Translations under genes and position numbers: made by a program
Shown here: piece after piece, positions 25,606 to 35,249 of the stretch
Layout: every line of letters starts with the position of its first letter
How positions within the stretch are numbered: position 1 is the first letter of the stretch
The notes under the pieces: generated by a model
The model's database searches: none
What the model was told of the DNA's origin: nothing
The model's input: only the letters and a program-made list of their open reading frames with translations
Source of the DNA: Bradyrhizobium sp.
Lineage (GTDB): Bacteria; Pseudomonadota; Alphaproteobacteria; Rhizobiales; Xanthobacteraceae
Assembly (NCBI RefSeq): GCF_016219575.1
Contig: NZ_JACRMG010000027.1
Span: forward strand, 1 to 64,000
Length of the DNA stretch: 64,000 bases
Reading direction: 5' to 3'

Positions 25606-26646
25606 TCAGTCCTTCTCTTCTTCAACTTCGGGCACGGCAAGCGAGCGCAACAGCAAGACCGGCACGATCAGCGTGAATACGATGACCTCCTTGAAGTTGC
25701 TGGCATAGAAAGAGGAGAACGCCTCAACGAGGCCGACCGCCACAGCGGCCATCGCCGTCAACGGATAGCTTCCGAGCCCGCCGACGATTGCAGCGATGAA
25801 CCCCTTCAACCCGACCAGGAATCCGCTGTCATAGTAAATGGTAGTCATCGGCACGATCAGGATGCCGGAGATTGCGCCGATTGCGGCCGCAAGCACGAAT
25901 GCCATCTGGCCGGACAAAACAGTACGGACGCCGACTAGTCTGGCACCAACGCGATTCACGGCGGTTGCGCGCAGAGCCTTGCCGTACAGCGTGTAGCCGA
26001 AGAACAGCCACAGCCCGACGATCAGCAAGGCAGCAATGACGTAGACAGCGAGAGCCTGGCCGGTGACGCGCAATGGTCCGATCGAGAAAGCGACCTCGGT
26101 GATCGGCGGCGCCCGCATGCCCTCCGCCCCAAAGAAGACGAGACCCATTCCCTGTAACGCCAGGTGAACGCCCACCGATGCGATTAGCAGCACCAGCACC
26201 GACGCATGAGCCATCGGCTGATAGACTATACGATAGATGTACAGGCCTATCGGGGCAACGATCAGGAGCGATACGGCCAGGTTGGCCGGCACGCTCCTAG
26301 AGTATTTCGCGGCGATCATCGCCACGAGCCAGATGACCGCCGGCATTATCACGAAAAGCAATGCAGCACGCACCAGCCGCCGAATCGACAGCTGATGGCG
26401 TATGCTGACCAGTTCGACGCAAAAAGCGATGACGCCGAGCGCGCAGGCAAGCTGCGCCGTTCTTGGCAAAGTGCCGGAGGACAGGGCCGCATAGGTGAAG
26501 GCCCCGAACGTAATGAACTCACCCTGGGGGATCAAAATGACCCGCGTCACCGCGAATACCAGCACAAGCCCGAAGCCCAGCAAGGCGTAGATGGCGCCAT
26601 TGGTGATGCCGTCTTGCGCAAGGAACAGCATGATGGTGGAGTTCAC
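25606..26646 (-). CDS. livH: ABC transporter permease, LivH-like
   Basis: 346 residues, strongly hydrophobic throughout, with the LivH opening GITNGAIYALLGFGLVLVFA and the loop motif RATAVNRVGARLVGV near 230 that contacts the ATPase. The start GTG 26646 follows GGGGGAAG. It is longer than the usual 290 residues because of extra segments between residues 60 and 130. It lies between the receptor gene and the LivM-LivG fusion, so together these genes give a complete transporter. Confidence 0.86.
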   Translation of the reverse strand: MNSTIMLFLAQDGITNGAIYALLGFGLVLVFAVTRVILIPQGEFITFGAFTYAALSSGTLPRTAQLACALGVIAFCVELVSIRHQLSIRRLVRAALLFVIMPAVIWLVAMIAAKYSRSVPANLAVSLLIVAPIGLYIYRIVYQPMAHASVLVLLIASVGVHLALQGMGLVFFGAEGMRAPPITEVAFSIGPLRVTGQALAVYVIAALLIVGLWLFFGYTLYGKALRATAVNRVGARLVGVRTVLSGQMAFVLAAAIGAISGILIVPMTTIYYDSGFLVGLKGFIAAIVGGLGSYPLTAMAAVAVGLVEAFSSFYASNFKEVIVFTLIVPVLLLRSLAVPEVEEEKD

Positions 26647-26707
26647 GATCTTCCCCCAGGTTGTCCGAGTGTTGAAAACTGCGCCGCGTTATCGCCCTCG
26701 TCTGTCA

Positions 26708-27856
26708 TCATTTGACGACCGCGTATTTGCCGTCCTTCACCGTGAGCAGAATGCGCGAACGTTCGTCGACGCCGTAGCGGTCGCGCTCAGTGAAATTGTA
26801 AACGCCTTGGCTGGCGACTATTTCGCGCTCGGAGACCAGCGCTTTGCGAACGGCCTCCCGGAATTCCGGCGTTCCCGGCGTGGCCTGCTTCACCGCGACC
26901 GGAATGATCCGCTTGAGCACCTCGAAGGCGTCATACGTGTGGGCTGCAAACTGGCTGCGGCTGTTGGGACCGTACTTGGCCTCATACGCCGAGTTGAGAG
27001 CGAGACCGGGTTTCTTTGTCAGCGCGTCGTCGGATTGCCCTTCGGGCGCCATCACCGGGCCGGCGGCCATGAAGACTCCCTCAGCCGCCTTTCCGGCAAT
27101 GCGGATGAAGTCCATGCTGGCGGCGCCGTGGGTCTGATAGATCGGCCCCTTATAGCCACGCTCTCGCAGTTCGATCTGCGGCAGCGCTGCCGCGGTACCG
27201 GATGCACCCACCAGGACGGCGTCGGGATTGACGGCGACGAGCTTCAGCACCTGACCGGTAACGGAAGTGTCCGGGCGGGCAAAACGTTCGTCGGCCACGA
27301 TCTGCAACCCCATGTTCGCGGCTTGGGCCTTGAGGTCGCCCATCCAGAGATCGCCATAGGAGTCGGAATACCCGATGAAGCCGACCGTTTTGACGTTACT
27401 CTTCTTCATGTGCTCATACAGTACCTTGCCGACGACCGGGATCGGCTGCGGCAGGTCGACGGACCATTTTTCACGCGCCGGCGTGAACGGCATTGGCGCC
27501 AACCCGAAATGGGGAATCCCGGCTTCGTTGGCCACGGTCGAAACTGCGACCGTCGGCGGCGTCACCGACGAGCCCATGATGAAGTCGGCCTTCGATTCCG
27601 TAACGAAGCGCCGGGCATTGTTGGTCGCATTGGTGGGATCGCCGCCGTCATCGAGCGCAATGACGCGCAGCTTGACCCCTGCGATCTCCTTGGGAACGAA
27701 ATCGAGCGCGTTACGCTCGGGGATTCCGAGCGCTGCCGCCGGACCCGTCGTCGAGATCGTCACGCCAATAACGACCTCCTTGTTCTCCTGAGCATGAGCG
27801 CCGCAGCTCGCCAGAGCCGCGAATCCCGCCAGCGCGGCCGATGCAAATCGTTTCAT
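26708..27856 (-). CDS. Periplasmic substrate-binding protein of the Liv-type transporter
   Basis: 382 residues from ATG 27856, after GGGAGC. The signal peptide (MKRFASAALAGFAALASCG) is followed by AHAQ and the mature start ENKEVVIGVTISTTGPAA, typical of type I periplasmic receptors for branched-chain amino acids, amides and aromatic acids. Family landmarks include GIPHFGLAPMPF, FIGYSDSYGDLW and YQTHGAASMDFI. The longer frame upstream to 28063 overlaps the next gene and has no family features. An aromatic ligand is inferred from the operon, not from the binding site. Confidence 0.88.
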   Translation of the reverse strand: MKRFASAALAGFAALASCGAHAQENKEVVIGVTISTTGPAAALGIPERNALDFVPKEIAGVKLRVIALDDGGDPTNATNNARRFVTESKADFIMGSSVTPPTVAVSTVANEAGIPHFGLAPMPFTPAREKWSVDLPQPIPVVGKVLYEHMKKSNVKTVGFIGYSDSYGDLWMGDLKAQAANMGLQIVADERFARPDTSVTGQVLKLVAVNPDAVLVGASGTAAALPQIELRERGYKGPIYQTHGAASMDFIRIAGKAAEGVFMAAGPVMAPEGQSDDALTKKPGLALNSAYEAKYGPNSRSQFAAHTYDAFEVLKRIIPVAVKQATPGTPEFREAVRKALVSEREIVASQGVYNFTERDRYGVDERSRILLTVKDGKYAVVK

Positions 27857-27888
27857 TTTCGTTTTGCTCCCGAAGTTAAACGAGGCAT

Positions 27889-29340
27889 TCAAATGCCCCC
27901 CAGACAGACGTATTTGAGCTCGGTGAAATCCTCGATGCCGTAGCGCGACCCCTCGCGTCCGACGCCGGACTGCTTGATTCCTCCGAACGGCGCCTCCGCC
28001 GTTGAGATCAGGCCCGTGTTGACGCCGACCATGCCGTACTCGAGCGCTTCGGCGACGCGCCATACGCGGCGCAAATCCCGCGCATAGAAGTACGAAGCGA
28101 GACCGAATTCGGTGTCGTTGGCCTGCTCAATCACATCGGCTTCGTCGCGAAAGCGGAACAGCGGCGCAACGGGCCCAAACGTTTCTTCTCTCGCCAACGC
28201 CATTCCGCGATGCGCGTCGGCGATCACGGTTGTCTCGAAGAAACGACCGCCGAGCCGATGCCGTTTGCCGCCGAGGATGACTCGCCCGCCCTTCGAAACC
28301 GCATCGGCGACGTGCGATTCGACCTTCTCCACGGCCTTGTCGTCGATCAACGGTCCCAGGACCACCCCTTCTTCGAGGCCGCCGCCGATCTTTAATCGCG
28401 CCGCCGCGGTTGCGAGCTTGTCGGCGAAGGCGTCGTATACGCCTTCCTGAACATAGAAGCGGTTCGCGCAGACGCAGGTCTGACCATTGTTGCGGAATTT
28501 GGCGATCACTGCCCCCTCGACCGCCGCGTCGAGATCCGCGTCGTCGAACACGATAAAGGGGGCGTTCCCTCCCAGTTCGAGACCCATTTTCTTGATGGTG
28601 CCGGCGCTCTGGCGCATCAGCGCGGCACCGATCTCCGTGGAGCCCGTGAATGTGATCTTTCGCACCGCCGGATTCGACGTCAGTTCGGCGCCGATCGGCG
28701 CGGCCGATCCGGTGATCACGCTGAACAGTCCCGGCGGAAGGCCGGCCCGTTCAGCGAGCACAGCGAGCGCTATCGCCGAGAACGGCGTCTGTGAGGCCGG
28801 CTTGAGCACGATCGCACAACCTGCCGCGAGCGCGGGGGCAACCTTGCGCGTGACCATCGCGTTCGGGAAATTCCACGGGGTAATGGCACCCACGACGCCG
28901 ATCGGCTGCTTCAGCACGAAGATCCGCTTGTCGGGAGCGTGGCCAGGAACGATGTCGCCATAAACTCGCCGCGCCTCTTCGGCGAACCATTCGATGAAGC
29001 TCGCGCCATAGGCAATCTCCGCTTTCGCTTCCGCCAAAGGCTTGCCCTGCTCCCGGGTCAGGATACGACCGAGATCGTCCTGACTGGCCATGACCAGGTC
29101 GAACCAGCGTCGCAGAACCGCGGAACGCTCCTTGGCGGTTCGCGCGGCCCAACCGACCTGGGCCCTGCGGGCCGCCTCCACCGCCTCGGCGGTCTCGGCA
29201 CGTCCGAGCTCGGGCACCCTTCCAACTATGGCACCGGTCGCGGGATCGACGATCTCATTGGAGGCCGCCGGGGCCGCCTGAATCCAGCGTCCCGCAACCA
29301 GCGCAGCCTCTCGCATCAAGCCGTTGTCCTTGAGCATCAT
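27889..29340 (-). CDS. gabD: Succinate-semialdehyde dehydrogenase (NAD(P)+)
   Basis: 483 residues from ATG 29340; a second ATG follows immediately and either may be used. It is an aldehyde dehydrogenase of the GabD class: cofactor motif ITPWNFPNAMVTRKVAPALAAG, FTGSTEIG, active-site glutamate in MGLELGGNAPFIVFDDADLD and catalytic cysteine in NNGQTCVCANRF, with the substrate-pocket features of GabD in GVNTGLISTAEAPFGG. It oxidises succinate semialdehyde to succinate. Homoprotocatechuate breakdown ends in succinate semialdehyde and pyruvate, so this gene completes that route. It lies between the extradiol dioxygenase and the receptor gene. Confidence 0.85.
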   Translation of the reverse strand: MMLKDNGLMREAALVAGRWIQAAPAASNEIVDPATGAIVGRVPELGRAETAEAVEAARRAQVGWAARTAKERSAVLRRWFDLVMASQDDLGRILTREQGKPLAEAKAEIAYGASFIEWFAEEARRVYGDIVPGHAPDKRIFVLKQPIGVVGAITPWNFPNAMVTRKVAPALAAGCAIVLKPASQTPFSAIALAVLAERAGLPPGLFSVITGSAAPIGAELTSNPAVRKITFTGSTEIGAALMRQSAGTIKKMGLELGGNAPFIVFDDADLDAAVEGAVIAKFRNNGQTCVCANRFYVQEGVYDAFADKLATAAARLKIGGGLEEGVVLGPLIDDKAVEKVESHVADAVSKGGRVILGGKRHRLGGRFFETTVIADAHRGMALAREETFGPVAPLFRFRDEADVIEQANDTEFGLASYFYARDLRRVWRVAEALEYGMVGVNTGLISTAEAPFGGIKQSGVGREGSRYGIEDFTELKYVCLGGI

Positions 29341-29363
29341 GTTCCGTTGCTTCCTGCCAGTTG

Positions 29364-30344
29364 TCACGGTGCGACAATCGGGGTCGATTTGAGCTTCGAC
29401 GGCACCGGAACGACCCCGCGAAAGACGCTGCCTTCCTCGAACCACGAGCGTGGAGCGGGCGCGCCCCACAACGTCTGCCGCTGCGGATCCTTGAGGTCCC
29501 AGCGGATCGGCTCGAGGTCCGGATCGACCGTTTGATAGTCAGAACAGTAGATCTCGGTCCGATGACCATCGCGATCGCGGATGTAGAGGAAGAACGCGTT
29601 CGAAATGCCGTGTCGTCCGGGCCCCCGTTCGATATGGTCGACGTAACCGGTGGTCGACATGACATCGAGCAAGTCGATGATGTTGAGAGGGGTCGGCACC
29701 CAGAATGCGACATGGTGGAGGCGAGGCCCGAGACCATTGGTGAAGGCGATGTCATGGACGCCACCCTTGCGGTGCATCCAGGCCGCCCACAACTCCGAAC
29801 CGTCTTCCGTATCTGTGTACTCGGTGAGCCGGAAGCCGATCGAATTGTAGAACTCGACGGAAGCCCGCACGTCCGGAGAGAAGCAGTTGAAGTGGTCGAT
29901 CCGCAGAGGCTTCACGCCTTTGTACAGGGCATATTTTTGATGAATTGGCGGCAGGCGGTCCATCCGCGCGTAGAACTCGAGTGGGATGCCGAGCGGATCC
30001 CTCGTACGGAAGGTTCGCCCCTGATACGGCACCTCGACCCATTGCGTCGGCAGACCGAGCTTGTCGAAATGATGCTTGGCACGGTCGAGGTGATCCTCAT
30101 CGAACACCTTGAACCCGAGTTCATTGGCAATGCCGCTCTCGCCCCTCTCGAGGACGATGCAATGATGTCCACGCTCTTCCATGGCGCGCAGATAAATCCG
30201 GTTCTTGTCCTCGGCGGTTACCTGAAGGCCCAGCGTGTCCGCATAGAAGGCACGCGCCGCCGGAAGGTTGGTCACGGTCAGGGCGAGATGACTGAGTCGG
30301 ACGATGTTGAACGGCGGATAGAGTACGCTCGCGGGAATAGACAT
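29364..30344 (-). CDS. Homoprotocatechuate 2,3-dioxygenase, VOC (type I extradiol) type
   Basis: 326 residues, start ATG 30344 after GGAGGGG. Two vicinal-oxygen-chelate modules are visible, beginning IVRLSHLALTVTNL and LRIDHFNCFSPD. The metal ligands of the Brevibacterium/Arthrobacter-type homoprotocatechuate dioxygenase are conserved: His in RIDHFNCF, His in LHHVAFWV and Glu in HRTEIYCSDY. The reaction is the same as that of the LigB-type hpaD at 18600, but the fold is unrelated. It lies directly downstream of hpaE, with 18 bases between, so it is probably the main ring-cleavage enzyme of this operon. Confidence 0.87.
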   Translation of the reverse strand: MSIPASVLYPPFNIVRLSHLALTVTNLPAARAFYADTLGLQVTAEDKNRIYLRAMEERGHHCIVLERGESGIANELGFKVFDEDHLDRAKHHFDKLGLPTQWVEVPYQGRTFRTRDPLGIPLEFYARMDRLPPIHQKYALYKGVKPLRIDHFNCFSPDVRASVEFYNSIGFRLTEYTDTEDGSELWAAWMHRKGGVHDIAFTNGLGPRLHHVAFWVPTPLNIIDLLDVMSTTGYVDHIERGPGRHGISNAFFLYIRDRDGHRTEIYCSDYQTVDPDLEPIRWDLKDPQRQTLWGAPAPRSWFEEGSVFRGVVPVPSKLKSTPIVAP

Positions 30345-30362
30345 GATTCTTCCCCTCCGATC

Positions 30363-31898
30363 TCAGATCCCGACGCGCGGAATGCTATGGTTGTCATAGG
30401 CAACGGCGATGTTCTTCGTTTCCATGTAGAAATCGAATGAGAAGTCGCCGCCATCGCGGCCGATGCCGGATTGCTTGACGCCGCCGAACGGCGTCGGCAG
30501 GTGGCGCACGTTCTCGGAATTCACCCAGATCATCCCGGCTTCGAGGTCGCGTGCGACGCGGTGCGCGCGGCCCACGTCGCGCGTCCAGATGTAGCCGGTC
30601 AGGCCGTAGCGAACGTCGTTGGCGATCTTCACCGCCTCTGCTTCGTCTTCGAAGGGAATCATCGTTAGAACCGGACCGAAGATCTCTTCCTGCGCGATGC
30701 GCATGTCAGTGCGCGCATTGGTGAAGAGCGTGGGCTCGACATAGTTTCCAGCGCCACCGCAGGCTCGGTTGCCGCCGACGGCGACGGTCGCTCCGGCGTC
30801 GCGAGCCAGGGCCGGAAAGCTTAGCACCTTCTCCGCGTGGCGCGGGTGAATCAGCGGCCCGATCTCCGTTGCAGGGTCCAGCGGATCTCCCACCCTGATG
30901 GCGGCCACGCGCTGGGCGACCCGCTTTGCGAACTTTTCGTGAATGGACTTCTGCACGAGCGCTCGCGACGACGAGGTGCACCGCTCTCCGTTGAGAGAGT
31001 AGATCATGAACAGAACCGCATCCAGCGCCCGCTCCAGATCTGCGTCGTCGAAGACGATGACCGGATTTTTTCCGCCGAGCTCGAAATGAACGCGCTTCAG
31101 TGTTGCCGCACCCTGTCGCATGATGTGCGAACCCGTGGTCGTCTCACCGACGAAAGCGACCGCCTTGATGGCGGGATGCTCGGTCAGCGCCTTGCCCGCG
31201 CCTTCGCCGAGTCCATGCACCAGGTTCACCACGCCGGCCGGGCCTCCGTGGGCGCGGATCACTTCGTCCATGATTTCGGTGAGGACGACGGCCGAGAGCG
31301 GGCTCCACTCGGCGGGCTTATGTACGATCGTGCAGCCTGCTGCGAGCGCCGGCGCGATCTTCCAGGTCGACAGCATGAACGGCGTGTTCCAGGGCGTGAT
31401 CACACCCACCGGCCCGATCGGCTGGCGCATCGTGTAGTTGATGTGGTTTTCATCTGGCAGCGACAGGCCGTCCGCCGCGCCCGGCGCGCGATCGGCATAA
31501 AACCTGAAATTCTCGGCGCCGCGAAGTGCGGCCTTCGCCATGTAGCGCATCGGCTGGCCCGTATCCGAGGATTCGATGAGGGCGATCTCGTCTGCGCGCG
31601 CCTCGATCGCGTCGGCGATGGCGTGCAGGATGGCACGCCGCTTCTGGCCCGGCACGTCGCGCCATAGCTTGAATGCCTGTGCAGCAGCCGACGCCGCGCG
31701 ATCGACGTCGCCGGCCTGACCCGACGCGACAACGCATTGTTTGGCGTTGGTGGCCGGATCCAGCGTCTCGAACGTGCCTCCCGCCTGCGACGGCACACGC
31801 TCGCCCCTGATGAAATGGGGTACCGGCGAGCGAACGAACCTCTCCAGATATTTCTCTGCCCGTGCCCGATTCGCGGTGAGCTTGCTGCTGTCTTTCAT
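30363..31898 (-). CDS. hpaE: 5-carboxymethyl-2-hydroxymuconate semialdehyde dehydrogenase
   Basis: 511 residues. It is an aldehyde dehydrogenase with HpaE features: VGVITPWNTPFMLSTWKIAP, FVGETTTGSHIMRQGAATLK, active-site glutamate in VHFELGGKNP and catalytic cysteine in LNGERCTSSSRAL. It oxidises the ring-cleavage semialdehyde to 5-carboxymethyl-2-hydroxymuconate with NAD+. Start ATG 31898 follows GGGGAGG. The N-terminus (about 30 residues before HFIRGERV) is longer than in many homologues. It lies directly upstream of the VOC-type dioxygenase that makes its substrate. Confidence 0.9.
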   Translation of the reverse strand: MKDSSKLTANRARAEKYLERFVRSPVPHFIRGERVPSQAGGTFETLDPATNAKQCVVASGQAGDVDRAASAAAQAFKLWRDVPGQKRRAILHAIADAIEARADEIALIESSDTGQPMRYMAKAALRGAENFRFYADRAPGAADGLSLPDENHINYTMRQPIGPVGVITPWNTPFMLSTWKIAPALAAGCTIVHKPAEWSPLSAVVLTEIMDEVIRAHGGPAGVVNLVHGLGEGAGKALTEHPAIKAVAFVGETTTGSHIMRQGAATLKRVHFELGGKNPVIVFDDADLERALDAVLFMIYSLNGERCTSSSRALVQKSIHEKFAKRVAQRVAAIRVGDPLDPATEIGPLIHPRHAEKVLSFPALARDAGATVAVGGNRACGGAGNYVEPTLFTNARTDMRIAQEEIFGPVLTMIPFEDEAEAVKIANDVRYGLTGYIWTRDVGRAHRVARDLEAGMIWVNSENVRHLPTPFGGVKQSGIGRDGGDFSFDFYMETKNIAVAYDNHSIPRVGI

Positions 31899-31968
31899 CC
31901 TGTCCTCCCCTGCGGCTCTGACCCGCGATCTTTCGCTTGCTATCGATGGCTGCTCTATCGAGGCTCGG

Positions 31969-33480
31969 CTACAGAGCCAGGCAGATCGCCTTGGTCTCGA
32001 GGTAGTTTTCGATCGCCACGGCGCCGTGCTCGCGCCCGATGCCCGACTGCTTGTAGCCGCCGAAGGGCATGTTGGGGTCGACTACGTTATGCGTGTTGAT
32101 CCAGACAGTGCCGGCCTTCACCGCGTCGGCGAAAATGAAGCAGCGCTCGATGTCCCGCGACCAGACGGAGGCGGACAGGCCGTACACGCTGTCATTGGCC
32201 TGCGCGATGGCGTCGGCCATGTCAGTGAAGGGCAACAGCGTCACCACGGGCCCGAATATCTCCTCGCGCACGAGCACGTTGCTCGGCTTGGCACCGATGA
32301 TGACGGTCGGCTTGACGAAGAATCCGGGACCGTCCGGCGCCGCACCGCCGGCCACGATCATGGCGCCGTCGGCGGCGCCCCTTTCGACCATCGAAAGGAC
32401 ACGCGACTGCTGCTTTGCCGAGACCAACGGATTGATCTGGTTGGCCGGATCAAACCCTGAACCGATCTTCAAGCCGTTGGCGACCGCGACGAAGGTTTGC
32501 GCAACCTTGTCGAAGATGCCTTTCTGGACAAGGACACGTGATCCGCAGGTACAGACCTGGCCCTGATTGAAATAGACGCCGAGATTGGCGGCCAGACCAA
32601 TCAGGTCTGGATTCATGTCGTCGAACATTACCATTGGCGACTTGCCACCAAGCTCCAGCGAGAAGCGAGTCATGTTATCGATCGCAGCGCGGCCAATCAG
32701 CTTGCCGACCTCGGTCGACCCGGTAAATGCAAGCTTGTCGATGCCGGGATGAGACGCCAGCGCAGCGCCGGCCTCATGACCGTAGCCGGTCACCACGTTG
32801 ACAACGCCTTCGGGGAACCCGGTGTCGCGGATAAGCTGGCCGAGGCGCAGCGCCGTCAACGGCGTTTCCTCCGCGGGCTTGAGCACGACCGTGCAGCCTG
32901 CTGCGAGAGCGGGCGCGATCTTCCATACCGCCATCAGCAATGGAAAATTCCACGGCACGATCGCGCCGACCACACCGACTGGCTCCTTGCGGGTCATTGC
33001 GCGGTAGCGCGTACCGGGCGGAATCGGGATCGACACGTCGAGCGTCTGGCCGTAGCACTTGGTCGCCCATCCCGCCATGTAGCGCAGATGCTCCGCCGAG
33101 GCGCCGACCTCCAGCGCGTGCGCGATGCCGATCGATTGACCGTTGTTCGCCGTTTCTACCTCGGCAAGCAAGGGCCCGTCCGCCTCCACTGCGTCCGCGA
33201 GTTTCAGGAGAAGCCTTTCGCGTTCGGATGGGCGAAGCTTCGACCACGGTCCCTCCAGCGCGGCCCGGGCAGCCGCGACGGCGGTATCGACCTCGGCCTT
33301 GCCGCCGGCCGGAACGGAAGCAATCACGCCGCCCGATGCCGGATCGTACACCTCGATCTTGGCGTCGCCCTGCGCCGACAGGTTGCCAGCCCCGACGATC
33401 AGCTTGTGGTCGCCGGCCAGGAAGGCCTTGGTGCGCTCACTTACAGGCAGTCCCGACGAAATCCTTGTCTGAATGGTCAT
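31969..33480 (-). CDS. Phenylacetaldehyde dehydrogenase-like aldehyde dehydrogenase
   Basis: 503 residues with all aldehyde dehydrogenase motifs: GAIVPWNFPLLMAVWKIAP, FTGSTEVGKLIG, glutamate in SLELGGKSPMVMFDDM, cysteine in NQGQVCTCGSRVLV. The overall pattern, including the DMNPD segment, resembles phenylacetaldehyde dehydrogenases (FeaB/PadA class). Start ATG 33480 follows GAGGAG. It lies between the TPP enzyme and hpaE, which fits oxidation of (hydroxy)phenylacetaldehyde to the arylacetate. Exact substrate is inferred from position. Confidence 0.82.
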   Translation of the reverse strand: MTIQTRISSGLPVSERTKAFLAGDHKLIVGAGNLSAQGDAKIEVYDPASGGVIASVPAGGKAEVDTAVAAARAALEGPWSKLRPSERERLLLKLADAVEADGPLLAEVETANNGQSIGIAHALEVGASAEHLRYMAGWATKCYGQTLDVSIPIPPGTRYRAMTRKEPVGVVGAIVPWNFPLLMAVWKIAPALAAGCTVVLKPAEETPLTALRLGQLIRDTGFPEGVVNVVTGYGHEAGAALASHPGIDKLAFTGSTEVGKLIGRAAIDNMTRFSLELGGKSPMVMFDDMNPDLIGLAANLGVYFNQGQVCTCGSRVLVQKGIFDKVAQTFVAVANGLKIGSGFDPANQINPLVSAKQQSRVLSMVERGAADGAMIVAGGAAPDGPGFFVKPTVIIGAKPSNVLVREEIFGPVVTLLPFTDMADAIAQANDSVYGLSASVWSRDIERCFIFADAVKAGTVWINTHNVVDPNMPFGGYKQSGIGREHGAVAIENYLETKAICLAL

Positions 33481-33521
33481 GCTCGCTCCTCAACGATCGT
33501 TTGCGTGGATATCGATGAATT

Positions 33522-35153
33522 TTACGGTCCGGCCGGTGGCGCCGGATGAATGAACGGCCACGGGCTCGCTTCCGAACCCTTCTCGACCGGCACCTCGATC
33601 AAGGCGGGAGCGTCGAGATCCAGCGCCTGAGCCAACGTTCGCTTCAAGGCTTCGGGAGAAGTCGCGCGGTAGCCGCGCAGCCCGAAGGATTCGGCGAGTT
33701 TGACGAAGTCCGGGTTGGTCAGATCCGAACCGATGAACCGTCCCTGATAGGCCTGCAGCTGGTCGCGCAGAACATTGCCATAGGCGGAATTGTTGAAGAC
33801 GATAGCCACCACATTGATGCGGTGGTGCACGGCGGTGGCCATCTCCTGGAGGCCGAACAAGAAGCCGCCGTCGCCGGAGACCGAAACCACGGCCTTATCG
33901 GGATGCGCGACCTTGACGCCGAGAGCGGTGTCGTAGCCGAAGCCCAGATTGTCCTGGTAGCCACAGGTCACATATTGGCGGGGTCTGTAAACGGGAAAAC
34001 CAAAGCGGGCAGCGAAGCCCATCTGGCTCACTTCCTCGACGAAGAATCCGTCGCGCGGCAGAGAGGCGCGGATGGCGTCGAGATAGGCGAGCTGGGGCTG
34101 AACGACGGAATATTCAGCGCGCGCCTTGGCCTTCAGATCCCGAAATTCGTCCTGTCGCGCCGCCGGCCTGGCGGCGGAAAGCGCGGCAAGTAGCGCATGC
34201 GTCCCGGTGGCGGCATCGGCGACGACGCCGACGTCGGGTTTGAGCCGCACCATCTCGGTTGGATCGATGTCGATGCGGATGACTTTGACGCCATCAGGCG
34301 CCCACCGCCATCGCATGTACTGCAACTCGAGGCGGCTTCCGATTCCAATCAATAGGTCTGCGCGCTTCCAATGCTGGAAGGCCGCCACAAAATCGAGCGA
34401 AAGGGGATGGTCGTCCGGCAGGATGCCCTTACCGGACCTGTGCGCCGTGACCGGCGCCTGCAGGCGCTCCGCAAGCTCTGCAATTTCCGCGGCGGCGTCG
34501 ATCGCTCCGCCACCCACCATGATGAGCGGGTTCCGGGCCTTGGCGATCAGCGCGGCCGCGGCCGCAATGGCGTCGGAATCGATTGCCGGCGACACATTGG
34601 CGCCCCCGATAGCTGGCTCTTCAGCAGGTCCTTTCTTTCCGAACACGTCCCACGGCGCCTCCACCGCGACCGGTCCGCGGCGGCCCGACAACATCTGGGT
34701 AAACAGGCCGGCCATAACCGGGGAAACGTCGCTCGGATGATTGATGCGCTGGGCGCCCTTGATGAAACTCCGCAGCATGCCGAGCTGGTCGGGAAGTTCA
34801 TGAAGCTGTCCTCGTCCCTGACCGATCAGGTGCGACATGATGTTGCCGGTGACGCACAGGACCGGCGCATTCGCGCCGTACGCCGTGCAGAGCGCAGCGC
34901 CCGAGTTCAAGACCCCGGGACCGGGCACGACCGTGTAGACGCCGGGCCGGCCCGTGGACTTGGCGTAGCCGTACGCCATGTAGCCCGCGCCCTGCTCATG
35001 TCGCGTATGAATGAACCGCAGAGCGTCGCGGCGGCCGTAAAGCGCATCGTTGAAATCGTACATGTGTGCGCCGGGGATACCGAACACGGTATCGACCCCA
35101 TGCCCGATCAGGGAGCGCGCAAGCTTCTCGCCAGTGGTTTCTTGCTCAATCAT
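33522..35153 (-). CDS. Thiamine-diphosphate enzyme (acetolactate synthase/arylpyruvate decarboxylase superfamily)
   Basis: 543 residues with the three-domain layout of the family. The activating glutamate is in HTRHEQGAGYMAYGYAKSTG near residue 50. The middle domain has PLIMVGGGAIDAA, and the ThDP/metal motif GDGGFLFGLQEMATAVHHRI runs to NN near residue 455. The sequence is equally close to acetolactate-synthase-like and arylpyruvate decarboxylase branches, so the reaction cannot be read from sequence alone. The adjacent arylacetaldehyde dehydrogenase makes decarboxylation of (hydroxy)phenylpyruvate the best guess. No strong ribosome site is visible before ATG 35153. Confidence 0.78.
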   Translation of the reverse strand: MIEQETTGEKLARSLIGHGVDTVFGIPGAHMYDFNDALYGRRDALRFIHTRHEQGAGYMAYGYAKSTGRPGVYTVVPGPGVLNSGAALCTAYGANAPVLCVTGNIMSHLIGQGRGQLHELPDQLGMLRSFIKGAQRINHPSDVSPVMAGLFTQMLSGRRGPVAVEAPWDVFGKKGPAEEPAIGGANVSPAIDSDAIAAAAALIAKARNPLIMVGGGAIDAAAEIAELAERLQAPVTAHRSGKGILPDDHPLSLDFVAAFQHWKRADLLIGIGSRLELQYMRWRWAPDGVKVIRIDIDPTEMVRLKPDVGVVADAATGTHALLAALSAARPAARQDEFRDLKAKARAEYSVVQPQLAYLDAIRASLPRDGFFVEEVSQMGFAARFGFPVYRPRQYVTCGYQDNLGFGYDTALGVKVAHPDKAVVSVSGDGGFLFGLQEMATAVHHRINVVAIVFNNSAYGNVLRDQLQAYQGRFIGSDLTNPDFVKLAESFGLRGYRATSPEALKRTLAQALDLDAPALIEVPVEKGSEASPWPFIHPAPPAGP

Positions 35154-35249
35154 GACCAGAACTCTGGAACGCCCGATGCGCTACCGGCAATCTGACCGCC
35201 GTCGCCGCTACAGCGTGGCTTCCAACGACACATTGTCCTTGTCGATCGA

